Under the pieces are notes generated by a model, which was given only the letters and a program-made list of their open reading frames with translations, searched no databases and had not been told where the DNA came from. A stretch of DNA of 47,529 bases from Candidatus Saccharimonadota bacterium (lineage in GTDB: Bacteria > Patescibacteriota > Saccharimonadia > Saccharimonadales > JAQGHD01). Positions 23,327-32,405 of the stretch are shown here, piece after piece. Numbering within the stretch: position 1 is the first letter of the stretch; the number at the start of each line of letters is the position of its first letter. The DNA lies in NCBI GenBank assembly GCA_028288965.1, contig JAQGHD010000005.1:1-47529 (forward strand), in the 5' to 3' direction. Both the position numbers and the translations under genes were made by a program.

Positions 23327-24376
23327 CTACTCTTGCTTACTATCGGCGATGACTTTATCGATGATGTCATCCATGACTTTGGGATTGTCTTCTAGATATT
23401 GTTTGGCGGCTTCGCGACCTTGGCCAATCTTTTGACCCTGGTAAGCAAACCAGGCGCCAGACTTTTCGACAATGTTGCGGTTCACTGCCAAATCGATGAC
23501 GTCACCGCTGCGCGAAATGCCGCGATTAAACATAATGTCAAACTCGGCTTCACGGAATGGTGGAGCAACCTTGTTCTTGACCACCTTTACTCGCACATGG
23601 TTGCCAATGGCTTGCTCACCTTGCTTGATCTGACTGGTGCGGCGAATGTCCATGCGCACACTAGCGTAAAACTTGAGGGCGTTACCACCAGTAGTGGTTT
23701 CTGGGTTGCCAAACATCACGCCAATTTTCATGCGGATTTGGTTGATGAAAATAACCGTACCCTTGCTGCGGCTAATTACGCCGGTCAGCTTACGCAAGGC
23801 CTGGCTCATCAGCCGGGCTTGCAAGCCCATGTGACTATCGCCCATCTCGCCTTCTATTTCGGCTCGTGGCACTAAGGCGGCCACGGAATCAACCACAATT
23901 AAATCAACAGCATTGCTGCGCACCAGTGTCTCGGTAATTTCCAGCGCTTGCTCGCCGTTATCCGGCTGGCTAATCAATAAATTATCTACATCCACGCCCA
24001 GTCGCTTAGCATAGGCCGGGTCAAGTGCGTGTTCGGCGTCAATAAAGGCTGCTGTGCCACCGGCTTTTTGCACCTCGGCAATAGCGTGTAGCGTGAGCGT
24101 GGTCTTGCCCGAACTTTCCGGACCATAGACCTCCACCACACGGCCTTTTGGTATGCCGCCCCCAAGTGCCAGGTCAAGCGATAAGCTGCCGGTAGAAAAA
24201 GTCTCTACGTTGGTTTTATGCGCCTCGCCCAATTTCATAATGGCGCCTTTACCATAAGCTTTTTCGATGGTTTCCACCGCCAAGCCTAAGGCCTTACCGC
24301 GGGTACTGCCCTTGCTTTCGCCCTCTGTTACCGCACTTGTTTTCGTAGTTGGCTTTGATTGCTTTGCATTTGCCAT
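23327..24376 (-). CDS. recA: Recombinase RecA
   Basis: Start placed at ATG 24376 (MANAKQSK), which has a strong AAGGGAGG 7 nt upstream; the track ORF begins 22 codons too early. The 349-aa protein has the full core: [16 protein letters not shown] (Walker A), [39 protein letters not shown] region, and FINQIR (loop L2 boundary), then the C-terminal domain. It catalyses strand exchange and would process DNA taken up by ComEC and pili. No obvious LexA-type operator was found. Confidence 0.97.
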   Translation of the reverse strand: MANAKQSKPTTKTSAVTEGESKGSTRGKALGLAVETIEKAYGKGAIMKLGEAHKTNVETFSTGSLSLDLALGGGIPKGRVVEVYGPESSGKTTLTLHAIAEVQKAGGTAAFIDAEHALDPAYAKRLGVDVDNLLISQPDNGEQALEITETLVRSNAVDLIVVDSVAALVPRAEIEGEMGDSHMGLQARLMSQALRKLTGVISRSKGTVIFINQIRMKIGVMFGNPETTTGGNALKFYASVRMDIRRTSQIKQGEQAIGNHVRVKVVKNKVAPPFREAEFDIMFNRGISRSGDVIDLAVNRNIVEKSGAWFAYQGQKIGQGREAAKQYLEDNPKVMDDIIDKVIADSKQE

Positions 24377-24505
24377 GGCCAACCTCCCTTCTTGTTGCTT
24401 CCACCCATTTAGTAGTGCCACAATTATAGCAAATAAATGCAAGCCCGAATGCTAAGAAGTCGTCAAACTGTTAATGGTTAACGGCAATTTTTCTGCAAAG
24501 TCATA

Positions 24506-24511
24506 TATAAT
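24506..24511 (+). promoter_or_regulatory. -10 box of the pilB-pilC operon
   Basis: TATAAT ends 13 nt before ATG 24525, giving a leader of about 7 nt and no Shine-Dalgarno site. No -35 of quality lies 16-18 nt upstream. Confidence 0.55.
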
Positions 24512-24524
24512 ATATGAAACGCTT

Positions 24525-26339
24525 ATGCATATATCAGACACCGTAACCGAAAAACTTCTGCGGGAATCTAAAAAGTTCACTCCCGAAGAACTTACTAATC
24601 TAAAAGAGCAGGCTAAGAGCGAGAAGAAACCGCTGCAAGACCTGGTTCTTAAGAACAACCTACTGACCGAAAAGGATTTGCTGAAGCTCTATGCCGAAGA
24701 GAGCGACACGCCATTTATTGAGTTCAATCCCAAAGAGCTTAAGCGTGATATTTTGCGTTTGATTCCAGAGCGCATTGCTCGGCAATACCGGGCGGTGTTG
24801 ATTGGCGTAGAAGACAACGGCGCCAAGCTGCTAGCCATGGAAGATCCTGATGACATTCAAGCGATTAACTTTTTGCAGAAACAGCTGGGCAGCGACCTAA
24901 AGGTGCACATAGCCACCAGTACCAATGTACAGGGCGCACTGGATCAATACAGGGGCAATATTAGTAGCGAACTAACGAAAGTCATGGAACCCGAAGGCGA
25001 GTCTGCGGAGAATGAAGAGCAGGTCAACGAAGAAGATCTAGCCGAAGACTCACCAATTGCCAAAACCGTGAACCTAATTATTGAGTACGGAGTGAAGGCC
25101 GGCGCCAGCGATATTCATATAGAACCACGCGAGGAATCAGTGTTGATTCGCTATCGAGTAGATGGCATTTTACGCGAGGCTAACAAGCTGCCTAAGAAAA
25201 TGCTCGGCGCGCTGGTGTCGCGTATAAAGATTTTGGCTAACTTAAAAATTGATGAACGCCGGGCGCCGCAAGATGGCCGCTTTAAGGTAGAAGTGGCTGG
25301 CGAAGTCTTTGCTATGCGTGTCTCCACCTTACCGATTGTAGACGGTGAAAAAGTGGTCATGCGTATTTTAAACGAGAGTAGTAAAGCACTGACGCTCGAA
25401 GATTTGGGTTATTGGGACGGTGCGCTCGATGCCCTTAAAAAAGCCATCGTCCAGCCTCACGGCATGATCCTGATGACCGGGCCGACAGGTTCTGGCAAGT
25501 CAACCAGCTTATTCAGTATTTTGAGTATGCTCAATAACCCGACGATTAACATTTCTACCGTGGAAGATCCAGTGGAATATCGCGTGCCCGGCACCAACCA
25601 AACCCAAGTAAATCCGGTAGCCGGCATGACGTTTGCCAATGGCCTGCGGGCCTTGCTGCGCCAAGACCCCAACATCATTATGGTGGGTGAGATTCGGGAT
25701 AACGAAACAGCCAGTCTGGCAGTGCAAGCTGCTTTAACCGGGCACTTGGTGTTTAGTACTTTGCACACCAATAACGCCGCCACCTGTTTGCCGCGACTTC
25801 TGGATATGAGCATTGAACCGTTTTTGATTGCCAGTACTGTGCGCGCCGTGGTGGGCCAGCGCCTAGTCCGTCGGCTATGTATTGATTGCCGCCAGGAATA
25901 CAATCCCGATCCAGAAGTACTCAAAGAAATTAGCGATATCTTTCATTTAGAGAGCACCGGCGTAATGAAACGACTGCATGAGCTAGAAACCGCCGCGCTA
26001 GAAAGTGGCATCGGTAAAACTAATCCTAGTAAGACCAACAAAGTAGCAGTCGATCAACTCAGCACCAGTGAGACAAAAATCGTTCGGCTTTGGAAGGCCA
26101 ACGAGGAGGGTTGTGAAACCTGCGGGCACAGTGGCTATAAAGGCCGGATCGGCATCTACGAAGTGCTTTCCAACAGCGGTGAAGTTCAAAAGATGATTGT
26201 TAGCAACTCCACCAGCGAGGCTATCGAGCAACAAGCTATCAAAGACGGCATGATTACCATGCAAGTGGATGGTTTTATTAAAGCCTTGCGCGGCCAAACC
26301 ACCGTTGAGGAAATCCTAAGAGTAACATCAGAAAGCTAG
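24525..26339 (+). CDS. pilB: Type IV pilus extension ATPase PilB
   Basis: I prefer ATG 24525 (MHISDTVTEKLL) to the track start, because the -10 box lies between. The 604-aa hexameric ATPase powers pilus assembly. It has an N-terminal T2SSE domain (about 5-140), Walker A GPTGSGKSTS (about 325), the Asp box EDPVEY, Walker B-type NIIMVGEIRD, a His box STLHTNNA, and a tetracysteine zinc site CIDC...CETCG. Length is within the family range. It is followed 1 nt later by pilC. No retraction ATPase pilT is in the window. Confidence 0.95.
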   Translation: MHISDTVTEKLLRESKKFTPEELTNLKEQAKSEKKPLQDLVLKNNLLTEKDLLKLYAEESDTPFIEFNPKELKRDILRLIPERIARQYRAVLIGVEDNGAKLLAMEDPDDIQAINFLQKQLGSDLKVHIATSTNVQGALDQYRGNISSELTKVMEPEGESAENEEQVNEEDLAEDSPIAKTVNLIIEYGVKAGASDIHIEPREESVLIRYRVDGILREANKLPKKMLGALVSRIKILANLKIDERRAPQDGRFKVEVAGEVFAMRVSTLPIVDGEKVVMRILNESSKALTLEDLGYWDGALDALKKAIVQPHGMILMTGPTGSGKSTSLFSILSMLNNPTINISTVEDPVEYRVPGTNQTQVNPVAGMTFANGLRALLRQDPNIIMVGEIRDNETASLAVQAALTGHLVFSTLHTNNAATCLPRLLDMSIEPFLIASTVRAVVGQRLVRRLCIDCRQEYNPDPEVLKEISDIFHLESTGVMKRLHELETAALESGIGKTNPSKTNKVAVDQLSTSETKIVRLWKANEEGCETCGHSGYKGRIGIYEVLSNSGEVQKMIVSNSTSEAIEQQAIKDGMITMQVDGFIKALRGQTTVEEILRVTSES

Positions 26340-26340
26340 C

Positions 26341-27564
26341 ATGCAATTCAGCTACACCGCTACTAACAAAGAAGGCCGAACCATAGAAGGCACTGCCGAG
26401 GCCCCCAATAAAGAAGCGTTAATTACTAACCTCACTCGACAATCACTCAAGCCCGTCGTGATTAAGTTACAGTCCGAACATGGCTTGCTCAGCAAGTTTG
26501 GTGGCCGCAAGAAAGTTAAGCTACGCGACTTAGTGATCTTTACGCGGCAGCTCAGTACCATGGTTAGCGCGGGAGTCCCCCTGGCCCGCTCACTTAACAC
26601 GCTGCAAAACCAAGCCGAGAATGCCTACTTTAAAACCGTTATTAGCAACATTACTAAAGATGTCGAGGGTGGTACCGCCCTCGGCGAAGCCTTTGGCAAA
26701 TATCCTAAGGTTTTTAGTGAAGTCTATATAAATATGGTCAAAGCTGGTGAAGCCGGCGGAATTTTAGATGATATTTTAAAGCGCTTGGCGCTGCAAATTG
26801 AGCAAGATGCCTCCATCCGCAAAAAAGTCAAAAGTGCCATGATGTACCCCCTGGTGATTATGTCCATTACGGTTGTGGCGTTCTTTGGCATTATGATTTT
26901 TGTGATTCCAAAGATTGGCAAGATTATGAAAGACCTGGGCGGCGCCAATGCTCAACTGCCCATTTATACCCGGGTGATGTTAAGCGCTAGTGATTTTATG
27001 CGAGCCAACGCTATTGTGCTAACCGTACTGCTAGTTATTGTGATCTACGTGATAAAGCGCTACATCAGCACGCCAAAAGGCAAGTATCAGCTTCACTCGT
27101 TGCTGCTTAGAATTCCAGTACTTAAGACCATTGTTATTAAAGTAGCGATTGCCCGCTTTGCCCGCACTTTTGCTTCACTAATGACCGCCGGAGTCGGCGT
27201 GCTCGATGCCCTGGAAGTCACTGGTGGTGCTATGGGCAATAAGGTGATTGAAGAAGAATTGCGCAACGCCGCTAAACAAGTCAAAAATGGCAAGCAGTTA
27301 TCGGAGCCGCTCAGCCAAAGTAAGCACTTTCCGCCAATTGTCAGCCAAATGCTCGCTGTCGGCGAAGAAACCGGCAAGATTGACACCATTTTGGTCAAAG
27401 TAGCTGATTTTTATGAAGAAGAAGTCGAAACCCTTGTCGATGGACTAAGCTCAATTATTGAACCGCTGATGATCGTGGTGCTCGGTAGTATTGTGGGCCT
27501 AATTGCCGCTAGCGTCATGGGCCCCATTGCCAACCTTACCAAAAACATCGGCAACGGAAATTAG
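26341..27564 (+). CDS. pilC: Type IV pilus inner-membrane platform PilC
   Basis: The 407-aa protein has two T2SSF domains, each followed by membrane helices (near 165-190, 215-235 and 375-400). Typical motifs include FTRQLSTMVSAGVPLARSL near 68 and FARTFASLMTAGVGVLDALE near 275, plus AVGEETGKIDTIL. It forms the membrane base on which PilB acts and pilins are extruded. It lies 1 nt after pilB. Confidence 0.95.
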   Translation: MQFSYTATNKEGRTIEGTAEAPNKEALITNLTRQSLKPVVIKLQSEHGLLSKFGGRKKVKLRDLVIFTRQLSTMVSAGVPLARSLNTLQNQAENAYFKTVISNITKDVEGGTALGEAFGKYPKVFSEVYINMVKAGEAGGILDDILKRLALQIEQDASIRKKVKSAMMYPLVIMSITVVAFFGIMIFVIPKIGKIMKDLGGANAQLPIYTRVMLSASDFMRANAIVLTVLLVIVIYVIKRYISTPKGKYQLHSLLLRIPVLKTIVIKVAIARFARTFASLMTAGVGVLDALEVTGGAMGNKVIEEELRNAAKQVKNGKQLSEPLSQSKHFPPIVSQMLAVGEETGKIDTILVKVADFYEEEVETLVDGLSSIIEPLMIVVLGSIVGLIAASVMGPIANLTKNIGNGN

Positions 27565-27692
27565 CTCGTTTTCTTGAATCGAGCTTCCGAATCTTCTGCC
27601 ACGAATACAATCATCTCTGATCCTTTTCTGTGCGTGATCAGATCACCAGCTCGCTCATACCAGGTTCGTCGTTCCTGGCGTGCCTGCTGCAA
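27561..27692 (-). CDS. Possible 43-aa ORF opposite the pilC-pilA gap
   Basis: On the minus strand an open frame ends at TAA 27561 and can begin at TTG 27692. It encodes a charged, coding-like peptide with ERRTWYERAGDLITHRKG and MIVFVAEDSEARF. A stop codon lies just upstream, so this is either a short gene or a fragment of a decayed one. There is no clear ribosome-binding site. The plus-strand 68-aa ORF here looks less protein-like. This 276-nt gap otherwise holds only the pilA promoter. Confidence 0.25.
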   Translation of the reverse strand: MQQARQERRTWYERAGDLITHRKGSEMIVFVAEDSEARFKKTS

Positions 27693-27730
27693 GCGGGGAT
27701 TGCGAGCTCAAATGACTTTAAGCCGGTCTA

Positions 27731-27758
27731 TTGACTGGCGTACGCTTATGGTTATAAT
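27731..27758 (+). promoter_or_regulatory. Major pilin promoter
   Basis: TTGACT (27731-27736), 16-nt spacer, TATAAT (27753-27758). Start near 27765 leaves a leader of about 75 nt that ends in a strong AAGGAGG before ATG 27841. Confidence 0.8.
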
Positions 27759-27840
27759 CATTACTGATACTTATCCTTAGGCTATTACTGCTTGGATAAG
27801 ATCTTGTATAAAAAACAATAAACAAGGAGGGTGGGTCCTC

Positions 27841-28311
27841 ATGATCTCACTGAAAAGCAAACAACAAGGTTTCACCATTGTGGAACTTTTGATTGTTATC
27901 GTAGTGATCGGTATTTTAGCCGGTCTAGTTCTAGTAACCTTTAATGGTATTCAACAAAAAGCTCGTAACACCGAAAGACAAACTGACCTTAAGGCAATCC
28001 AAAGTCACTTGGAAGCCTACAACGCCCAAAATGGTCGCTATCCATTACTAAGTGATATGAACACGCAACCGGGTACCGGTAACTGGTGGATTCAAACCAA
28101 CATGAAAGGTTTGGACAAAGAAGCCTTGCGTGACCCCAAGAACAGCACGCACAGTTTAGCAAACGCCGCAACGGTTAACCAATACGCTTACGCCCCAACC
28201 GCTGATGACGGTTCAGCCTGTGACAACACTGCCACCGATTGTGGTAAGTACACACTGACCTCCAAGCTCGAGGGTGGTGCTGCGGACTACGTTCTTAACA
28301 GTTTGAACTAA
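27841..28311 (+). CDS. pilA: Type IV major pilin
   Basis: The 156-aa prepilin has an 11-residue leader ending in Gly, then FTIVELLIVIVVIGILAG (Glu at +5) and a long N-terminal helix. Its C-terminal part contains a Cys pair (DDGSACDNTATDCG) that can form the D-region disulfide. It has its own strong promoter, a strong AAGGAGG site and a strong terminator, as expected for the abundant structural subunit. A prepilin peptidase must be encoded elsewhere. Confidence 0.93.
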   Translation: MISLKSKQQGFTIVELLIVIVVIGILAGLVLVTFNGIQQKARNTERQTDLKAIQSHLEAYNAQNGRYPLLSDMNTQPGTGNWWIQTNMKGLDKEALRDPKNSTHSLANAATVNQYAYAPTADDGSACDNTATDCGKYTLTSKLEGGAADYVLNSLN

Positions 28312-28332
28312 AAATATCTTTCAAACTTGATC

Positions 28333-28361
28333 AAAACCCGGGACATAAGCACCCGGGTTTT
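28333..28361 (+). terminator. Terminator of the pilin gene
   Basis: A perfect 10-bp stem AAAACCCGGG/CCCGGGTTTT with a 9-nt loop and a T-rich tail, about 20 nt after the pilin stop. Confidence 0.92.
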
Positions 28362-28372
28362 CTTCTTTCTGA

Positions 28373-28401
28373 TTGAGAAGAAGCTTATGGTTACATATAA
28401 T
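28373..28401 (+). promoter_or_regulatory. Promoter of the minor-pilin operon
   Basis: TTGAGA (28373-28378), 17-nt spacer, TATAAT (28396-28401). The predicted start near 28408 is about 5 nt before the ATG of the 25-codon leader ORF. Confidence 0.75.
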
Positions 28402-28412
28402 GGAGAGTAGTT

Positions 28413-28490
28413 ATGGCAGGCAATGACACACCTTCTACACTTGGGCTAGTTTTGGTGTGCTCCGGCGCGGCGCCAGTGAGCGGTATATGA
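28413..28490 (+). CDS. 25-aa leader ORF coupled to the first minor pilin
   Basis: ATG 28413 is about 5 nt after the predicted transcription start, so it would be translated from a near-leaderless message. It encodes 25 residues (beginning MAGNDTPST) and stops at TGA within ATATGA, overlapping the ATG of the next gene (28487). The stop-start overlap suggests that ribosomes finishing here re-initiate on the large pilin gene, which lacks its own clear Shine-Dalgarno site. No known peptide family. Confidence 0.45.
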   Translation: MAGNDTPSTLGLVLVCSGAAPVSGI

Positions 28491-30109
28491 AATACCGTGA
28501 ACGCGTACCGCAAAGGAGCAAGCTGAAACTAGGCGGCAGGCCAGCAGGTGCAGTAGGCGTGCAAGAGGGTTATACAATTGTCGAGTTAGTCATAGGTATG
28601 ACCGTATTTGTAGTGATTGCCCTTAGCGCCTTTACCCTATATTCATCACTCGTTTCTAGTGCTGTGCTAGCCAAGCAAAAAGCCGTGGCGCTGTCTTTAG
28701 GCACCAACCAAATGGAATATCTAAAATCCTTACCTTATAACAACTTAGCCGTGGCTGGGGGTAGTATTGTTACCGCTAATCCGATTCCAGCCACCAGTAA
28801 TATTACGGTGAACAATGTGTTGTATGTAGTTAAAACCGACATTAGCTATACCGACGACGCCTTTGATGGCTGTGGCTCATATCCGAATCTGGCGTTAAAA
28901 CAACAGTATTGCCGCAACTATCCAGCGCCCGCGGGCGCGCCAGCCACAGATACTAACCCGGCCGATTATAAAATTGCCCATGTAGCTGTTTACACCAAAA
29001 GCAATATTAAACTAGCTGAGGTTGATACGGAAATCTCGGCTCGGGTAGCCGAAACGGCTAGTACGACCGGTGCTTTGTTTGTGAGCGTACTGGATGATGA
29101 CGGCAACCCGGTAGTGGGTGCCTTGGTGCACGTTACCGATACCACACTGAACCCTAGCGTGAATGTATCCGATAATACCGACACCAGCGGCAATGCTATT
29201 TTTTATGGTTTGCCACCGGACACCACTGGCTACGATTACGTGGTGACGGCAAGCAACACTGGCTACTCCACGTTAACCACGATTGCACCAAGCGGGTCTT
29301 TGCAGCCAACCTACCCAAGCAAACAGATATTTACACAGTTATCTTCCTTTGTGACCCTTACACTCAAGCCGCAAGGCACCAACAGCTTAGTGCTGGAAAC
29401 CACCGATGCCAGCGGCAATCCGCTCGGCAGTATGAAAGTATACGTAAAGGGTGGCTACAAAAAATACACTAACACCGCCGATACCAGCTACTACTACGAC
29501 ACCCTGAGTCCTACTGACACCCGGCCCCAAACCGATGGCGGCGGTTTTACTTCCCTGAGCAACCTGGTACCCGGCAACTATATATTTTGTGGCGACACCG
29601 GCTCTAGCAGCTGTGGTATTGGCGGCACACCGTATTACTTAGCTGCGGCCGTGCCGTACGGTGGGCTGAACTCACTCGATCCAATTACTGTCCCTACATA
29701 TGATGCCGGCTCGCCACCTACCCAAACCTTCACATATAATGGTCAGCCCTTCTTGCAAAAAGTGCGCTTGATTATGACCAACAACATCAATTTCCCACGA
29801 ATATTTACCCTAAACCCTTCGGAACTCAGCCTGGCTAGTGCCACACTCAACCCTTATGCCTTTGTCATTACCGGCGCTAACCTGCCCTGCAATACATCAG
29901 GTGGCTGCTCTACGACAGTCCGCTTTACCCAAGGCAGCAACACCTACACGGCCACCTGTAACGGCAACGGCTTAAACACTCAGCTTAATTGCACCGCTAA
30001 TCTTACAGGTATTACTGCTGGCAATCTACAACTGACCATCATTGCTAATGGCTTTACCCTAAACTTGCCGGATACGCCGCTGTTAGGAGGATTAAATGCC
30101 GTCCCATAA
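28487..30109 (+). CDS. Large minor pilin-like protein with repeat-type beta domains
   Basis: Start placed at ATG 28487 (540 aa); the track ORF extends upstream without support. A 28-residue basic leader ends EG, then YTIVELVIGMTVFVVIALSAFTLYSSL gives the type III pilin signal with Glu at +5. After the pilin region come a carboxypeptidase-regulatory/SpaA-like domain (about 195-290, VSVLDDDGNPVVGALVHVTD), a second similar domain, and a C-terminal beta-rich domain with several Cys. Minor pilins of this size may sit at the pilus tip as adhesins. It overlaps the next pilin gene by 14 nt. Confidence 0.82.
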   Translation: MKYRERVPQRSKLKLGGRPAGAVGVQEGYTIVELVIGMTVFVVIALSAFTLYSSLVSSAVLAKQKAVALSLGTNQMEYLKSLPYNNLAVAGGSIVTANPIPATSNITVNNVLYVVKTDISYTDDAFDGCGSYPNLALKQQYCRNYPAPAGAPATDTNPADYKIAHVAVYTKSNIKLAEVDTEISARVAETASTTGALFVSVLDDDGNPVVGALVHVTDTTLNPSVNVSDNTDTSGNAIFYGLPPDTTGYDYVVTASNTGYSTLTTIAPSGSLQPTYPSKQIFTQLSSFVTLTLKPQGTNSLVLETTDASGNPLGSMKVYVKGGYKKYTNTADTSYYYDTLSPTDTRPQTDGGGFTSLSNLVPGNYIFCGDTGSSSCGIGGTPYYLAAAVPYGGLNSLDPITVPTYDAGSPPTQTFTYNGQPFLQKVRLIMTNNINFPRIFTLNPSELSLASATLNPYAFVITGANLPCNTSGGCSTTVRFTQGSNTYTATCNGNGLNTQLNCTANLTGITAGNLQLTIIANGFTLNLPDTPLLGGLNAVP

Positions 30110-30716
30110 CCTGCACACCTCCATTTCCAAGTCGGCCAGTGGTTTTACCATTATCGAAGTATTGGTGGTAATAAGTCTGAGCGCCATCATTGGCCTAGCG
30201 ACCTTTAGCTTCTTTAATGATTCGTTTCGTAACTACCTGGCCCTTCAAGAAGACGGTACAGCTTTTAGCGATTTAAGCTTGCAATCTCAAAAATTGGCCA
30301 GTGTGCTACGTGGTGTGACCGATTTTGTTACCGTAAATAGCAACGACATCACCGTCTATGCCTATTTTTCGCCGCAAGATGCCTACGTTTCGCAGGTGCA
30401 CTATTACCACAACATTGATAATACCAAGCTCATGGCCGACATTACACCTATGACCGCTAACCCCCCTAACGGCACCCTTATCACGGCTAAAAAAAGAACC
30501 TACACCGTGGTAGGCCGCTTGTATACGCCACCGAGTTCCTCTATTTTTACCTATTTGGATTCATCTGGAAATCCACTGACCCTGCCCATAAGTGACCTGT
30601 TAACTATAAAAGGCATCAAAGTAAGCCTTTCGGTGCCGTCCAAAGGCACCGGGGTGGCTGGCTACAGCACTATGTCCTTACAGGTAAGCCTAAGAAACAG
30701 AAAGACCAACCTATGA
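30096..30716 (+). CDS. Minor pilin (PilW/GspJ-like prepilin)
   Basis: The 206-aa product has a 16-residue leader ending in Gly, FTIIEVLVVISLSAIIGLATFSF with Glu at +5, and a globular C-terminal part rich in beta-strands. AGGAGG lies 5 nt before ATG, inside the end of the preceding gene. It overlaps the following gene by 4 nt (ATGA). Likely part of the pilus-initiating minor pilin complex. The exact subtype is not certain. Confidence 0.82.
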   Translation: MPSHNLHTSISKSASGFTIIEVLVVISLSAIIGLATFSFFNDSFRNYLALQEDGTAFSDLSLQSQKLASVLRGVTDFVTVNSNDITVYAYFSPQDAYVSQVHYYHNIDNTKLMADITPMTANPPNGTLITAKKRTYTVVGRLYTPPSSSIFTYLDSSGNPLTLPISDLLTIKGIKVSLSVPSKGTGVAGYSTMSLQVSLRNRKTNL

Positions 30717-32395
30717 AAACTATCCTCAGCAGGCTTTGGCATGTTCCTTCTCGGCACCGTCCTCGCTCGGATCATGATGAGTTATATCATGACCCGGCTG
30801 CTGAAAACGGGTTTATATTGCCGTTGGTACTTGGCATTATTATTGTCATGGTCATTGTCATGCTGGCCGCGGCCAGTATTATAGACACCAATTTTGGCAT
30901 TGTTGGGCAGAACAATGATAGCCAAAAAGCCTTTAACATTGCCGAGGCCGGCGCTAACTATTACCTGTGGCATCTTAGCCATAATCCTACTGATTACAAA
31001 GACGGCAAAACTACTCCTACCACACCCGACCCCGTCCTCGGATATGGGCCGTACGTCCACACTTACACCGATGCCAGCGCCACGAATGCCGGCACCTTTA
31101 CGTTGTGGATCAACCCTCAAGGCAGCGGCTCGACCATTGTAAAAGTTCGCTCCATTGGGCAGGCTAAAGGCGAAAAAACACTGCGTACCGTGGAGGCCCA
31201 GATTGGCGCACCGTCGTTTGCCAGTTATGGGGTGGTTAGTGATAGCGCGCTGTGGTTTGGCAATACCGAATCGGCCAGCGGCCCGGTACACTCCAATCAA
31301 GGTGTCCGCATGGATGGCGCCAACACTACTGATGTAACTAGCGCCAACAGTACTTATGTACCCTCCAACGCTATTGGTGGCAACGGCGCCAGTCATCCTG
31401 GCGTCTGGTGTGATACTGCCGTCACCAGCCCGGTAAATTGCAATACCCGCTCCAAAGTAGATTGGCGATTCCCAGTACCCTCGGTTGACTTTAACCAGGT
31501 TAGTGGCAGCTTATGCGCTATGAAAAAGACGGCCTTTTTGGCGAATGGGTCTACCTCAGCCCTGGCCTCTCAAGCCAATGCCTGCTCCCAAACTCCCACC
31601 ACGCGTACTAACGCCTATTTACCACAGCGCAGCGCCAGCGGTAGCTTCAGCGTCACGCAGGGCTATTTAGTCCAGCTCAATACAAACGGCACCTATGACC
31701 TATTTAATGTAAATGGCGAGAACGATACGCTGACTCCTTACACCAGTGCCCTCACTCTACAAAGTGTAGCCTCTGGTATTACCATGCCGACTTCTGGTGT
31801 GATCTTTGCTGAAGATAACGTATGGGTACGCAGCAACCCTACCTACCACGGCCGCGTAACCATTGGTGCTGGCCGCTTGGCTTCGGCTGCCAATAACGCT
31901 AACATTGTGATCGCCGATGATTTGGTGTACAGCACTAAAAATGGCCAAGACGCCATTGGCCTAGTAGCCGAGGATTCGGTCTATATCGCCCCGTATGCCC
32001 CCAATAGTTCTGGCGCCTTTACGTTTGAAGTAGATGGCGCTCTGTTGGCTGGCAGCGGCAATGTTATGTACGGCGAAAATGGCAACAATGCCCAACACCC
32101 GGCCGGTTACCGGGTTAGCCCCAACTCCTGTACTCGCGGCTGGGTAAACGCCAACCAACAATTTCTGTTCTACGGCTCAGTGGCTAACCGCCTAACCTGG
32201 ACTTGGACCTGGCTAGTTGGCAACAATGCCTGCGGCAATGCCGTTCGTGATCCGGTTAGCGGATCTTATATCTCCGGTATATTGAACAACACCACCCAGT
32301 ACGACACCAATCTGCTCTATGCCCCACCGCCCAGCTACCCCATTACCAGCAGTTACAACATCCTTTCCTGGCGTGAAGTACTGACGCACCCCTAA
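30713..32395 (+). CDS. Very large PilX-like minor pilin component
   Basis: The 560-aa protein has a cytoplasmic leader of about 33 residues, then GFILPLVLGIIIVMVIVMLAAASIID and FNIAEAGANYYLWHLSHN. The lack of Glu at +5 and the AEAGANYYLW segment resemble PilX/GspK-type proteins. About 490 further residues form a large extracellular region rich in Asn, Ser, Thr and Gly, with several Cys. PilX proteins are usually under 250 aa, so this one carries a large added domain, possibly an adhesin. It is the last gene of the minor-pilin operon, coupled by ATGA. Confidence 0.75.
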   Translation: MKTILSRLWHVPSRHRPRSDHDELYHDPAAENGFILPLVLGIIIVMVIVMLAAASIIDTNFGIVGQNNDSQKAFNIAEAGANYYLWHLSHNPTDYKDGKTTPTTPDPVLGYGPYVHTYTDASATNAGTFTLWINPQGSGSTIVKVRSIGQAKGEKTLRTVEAQIGAPSFASYGVVSDSALWFGNTESASGPVHSNQGVRMDGANTTDVTSANSTYVPSNAIGGNGASHPGVWCDTAVTSPVNCNTRSKVDWRFPVPSVDFNQVSGSLCAMKKTAFLANGSTSALASQANACSQTPTTRTNAYLPQRSASGSFSVTQGYLVQLNTNGTYDLFNVNGENDTLTPYTSALTLQSVASGITMPTSGVIFAEDNVWVRSNPTYHGRVTIGAGRLASAANNANIVIADDLVYSTKNGQDAIGLVAEDSVYIAPYAPNSSGAFTFEVDGALLAGSGNVMYGENGNNAQHPAGYRVSPNSCTRGWVNANQQFLFYGSVANRLTWTWTWLVGNNACGNAVRDPVSGSYISGILNNTTQYDTNLLYAPPPSYPITSSYNILSWREVLTHP

Positions 32396-32405
32396 ACCCT
32401 CTACT

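Noticed and set aside
27574-27780. 68-aa plus-strand ORF before pilA
   Set aside because: Composition is not protein-like, it spans the pilin promoter, and it has no ribosome-binding site.
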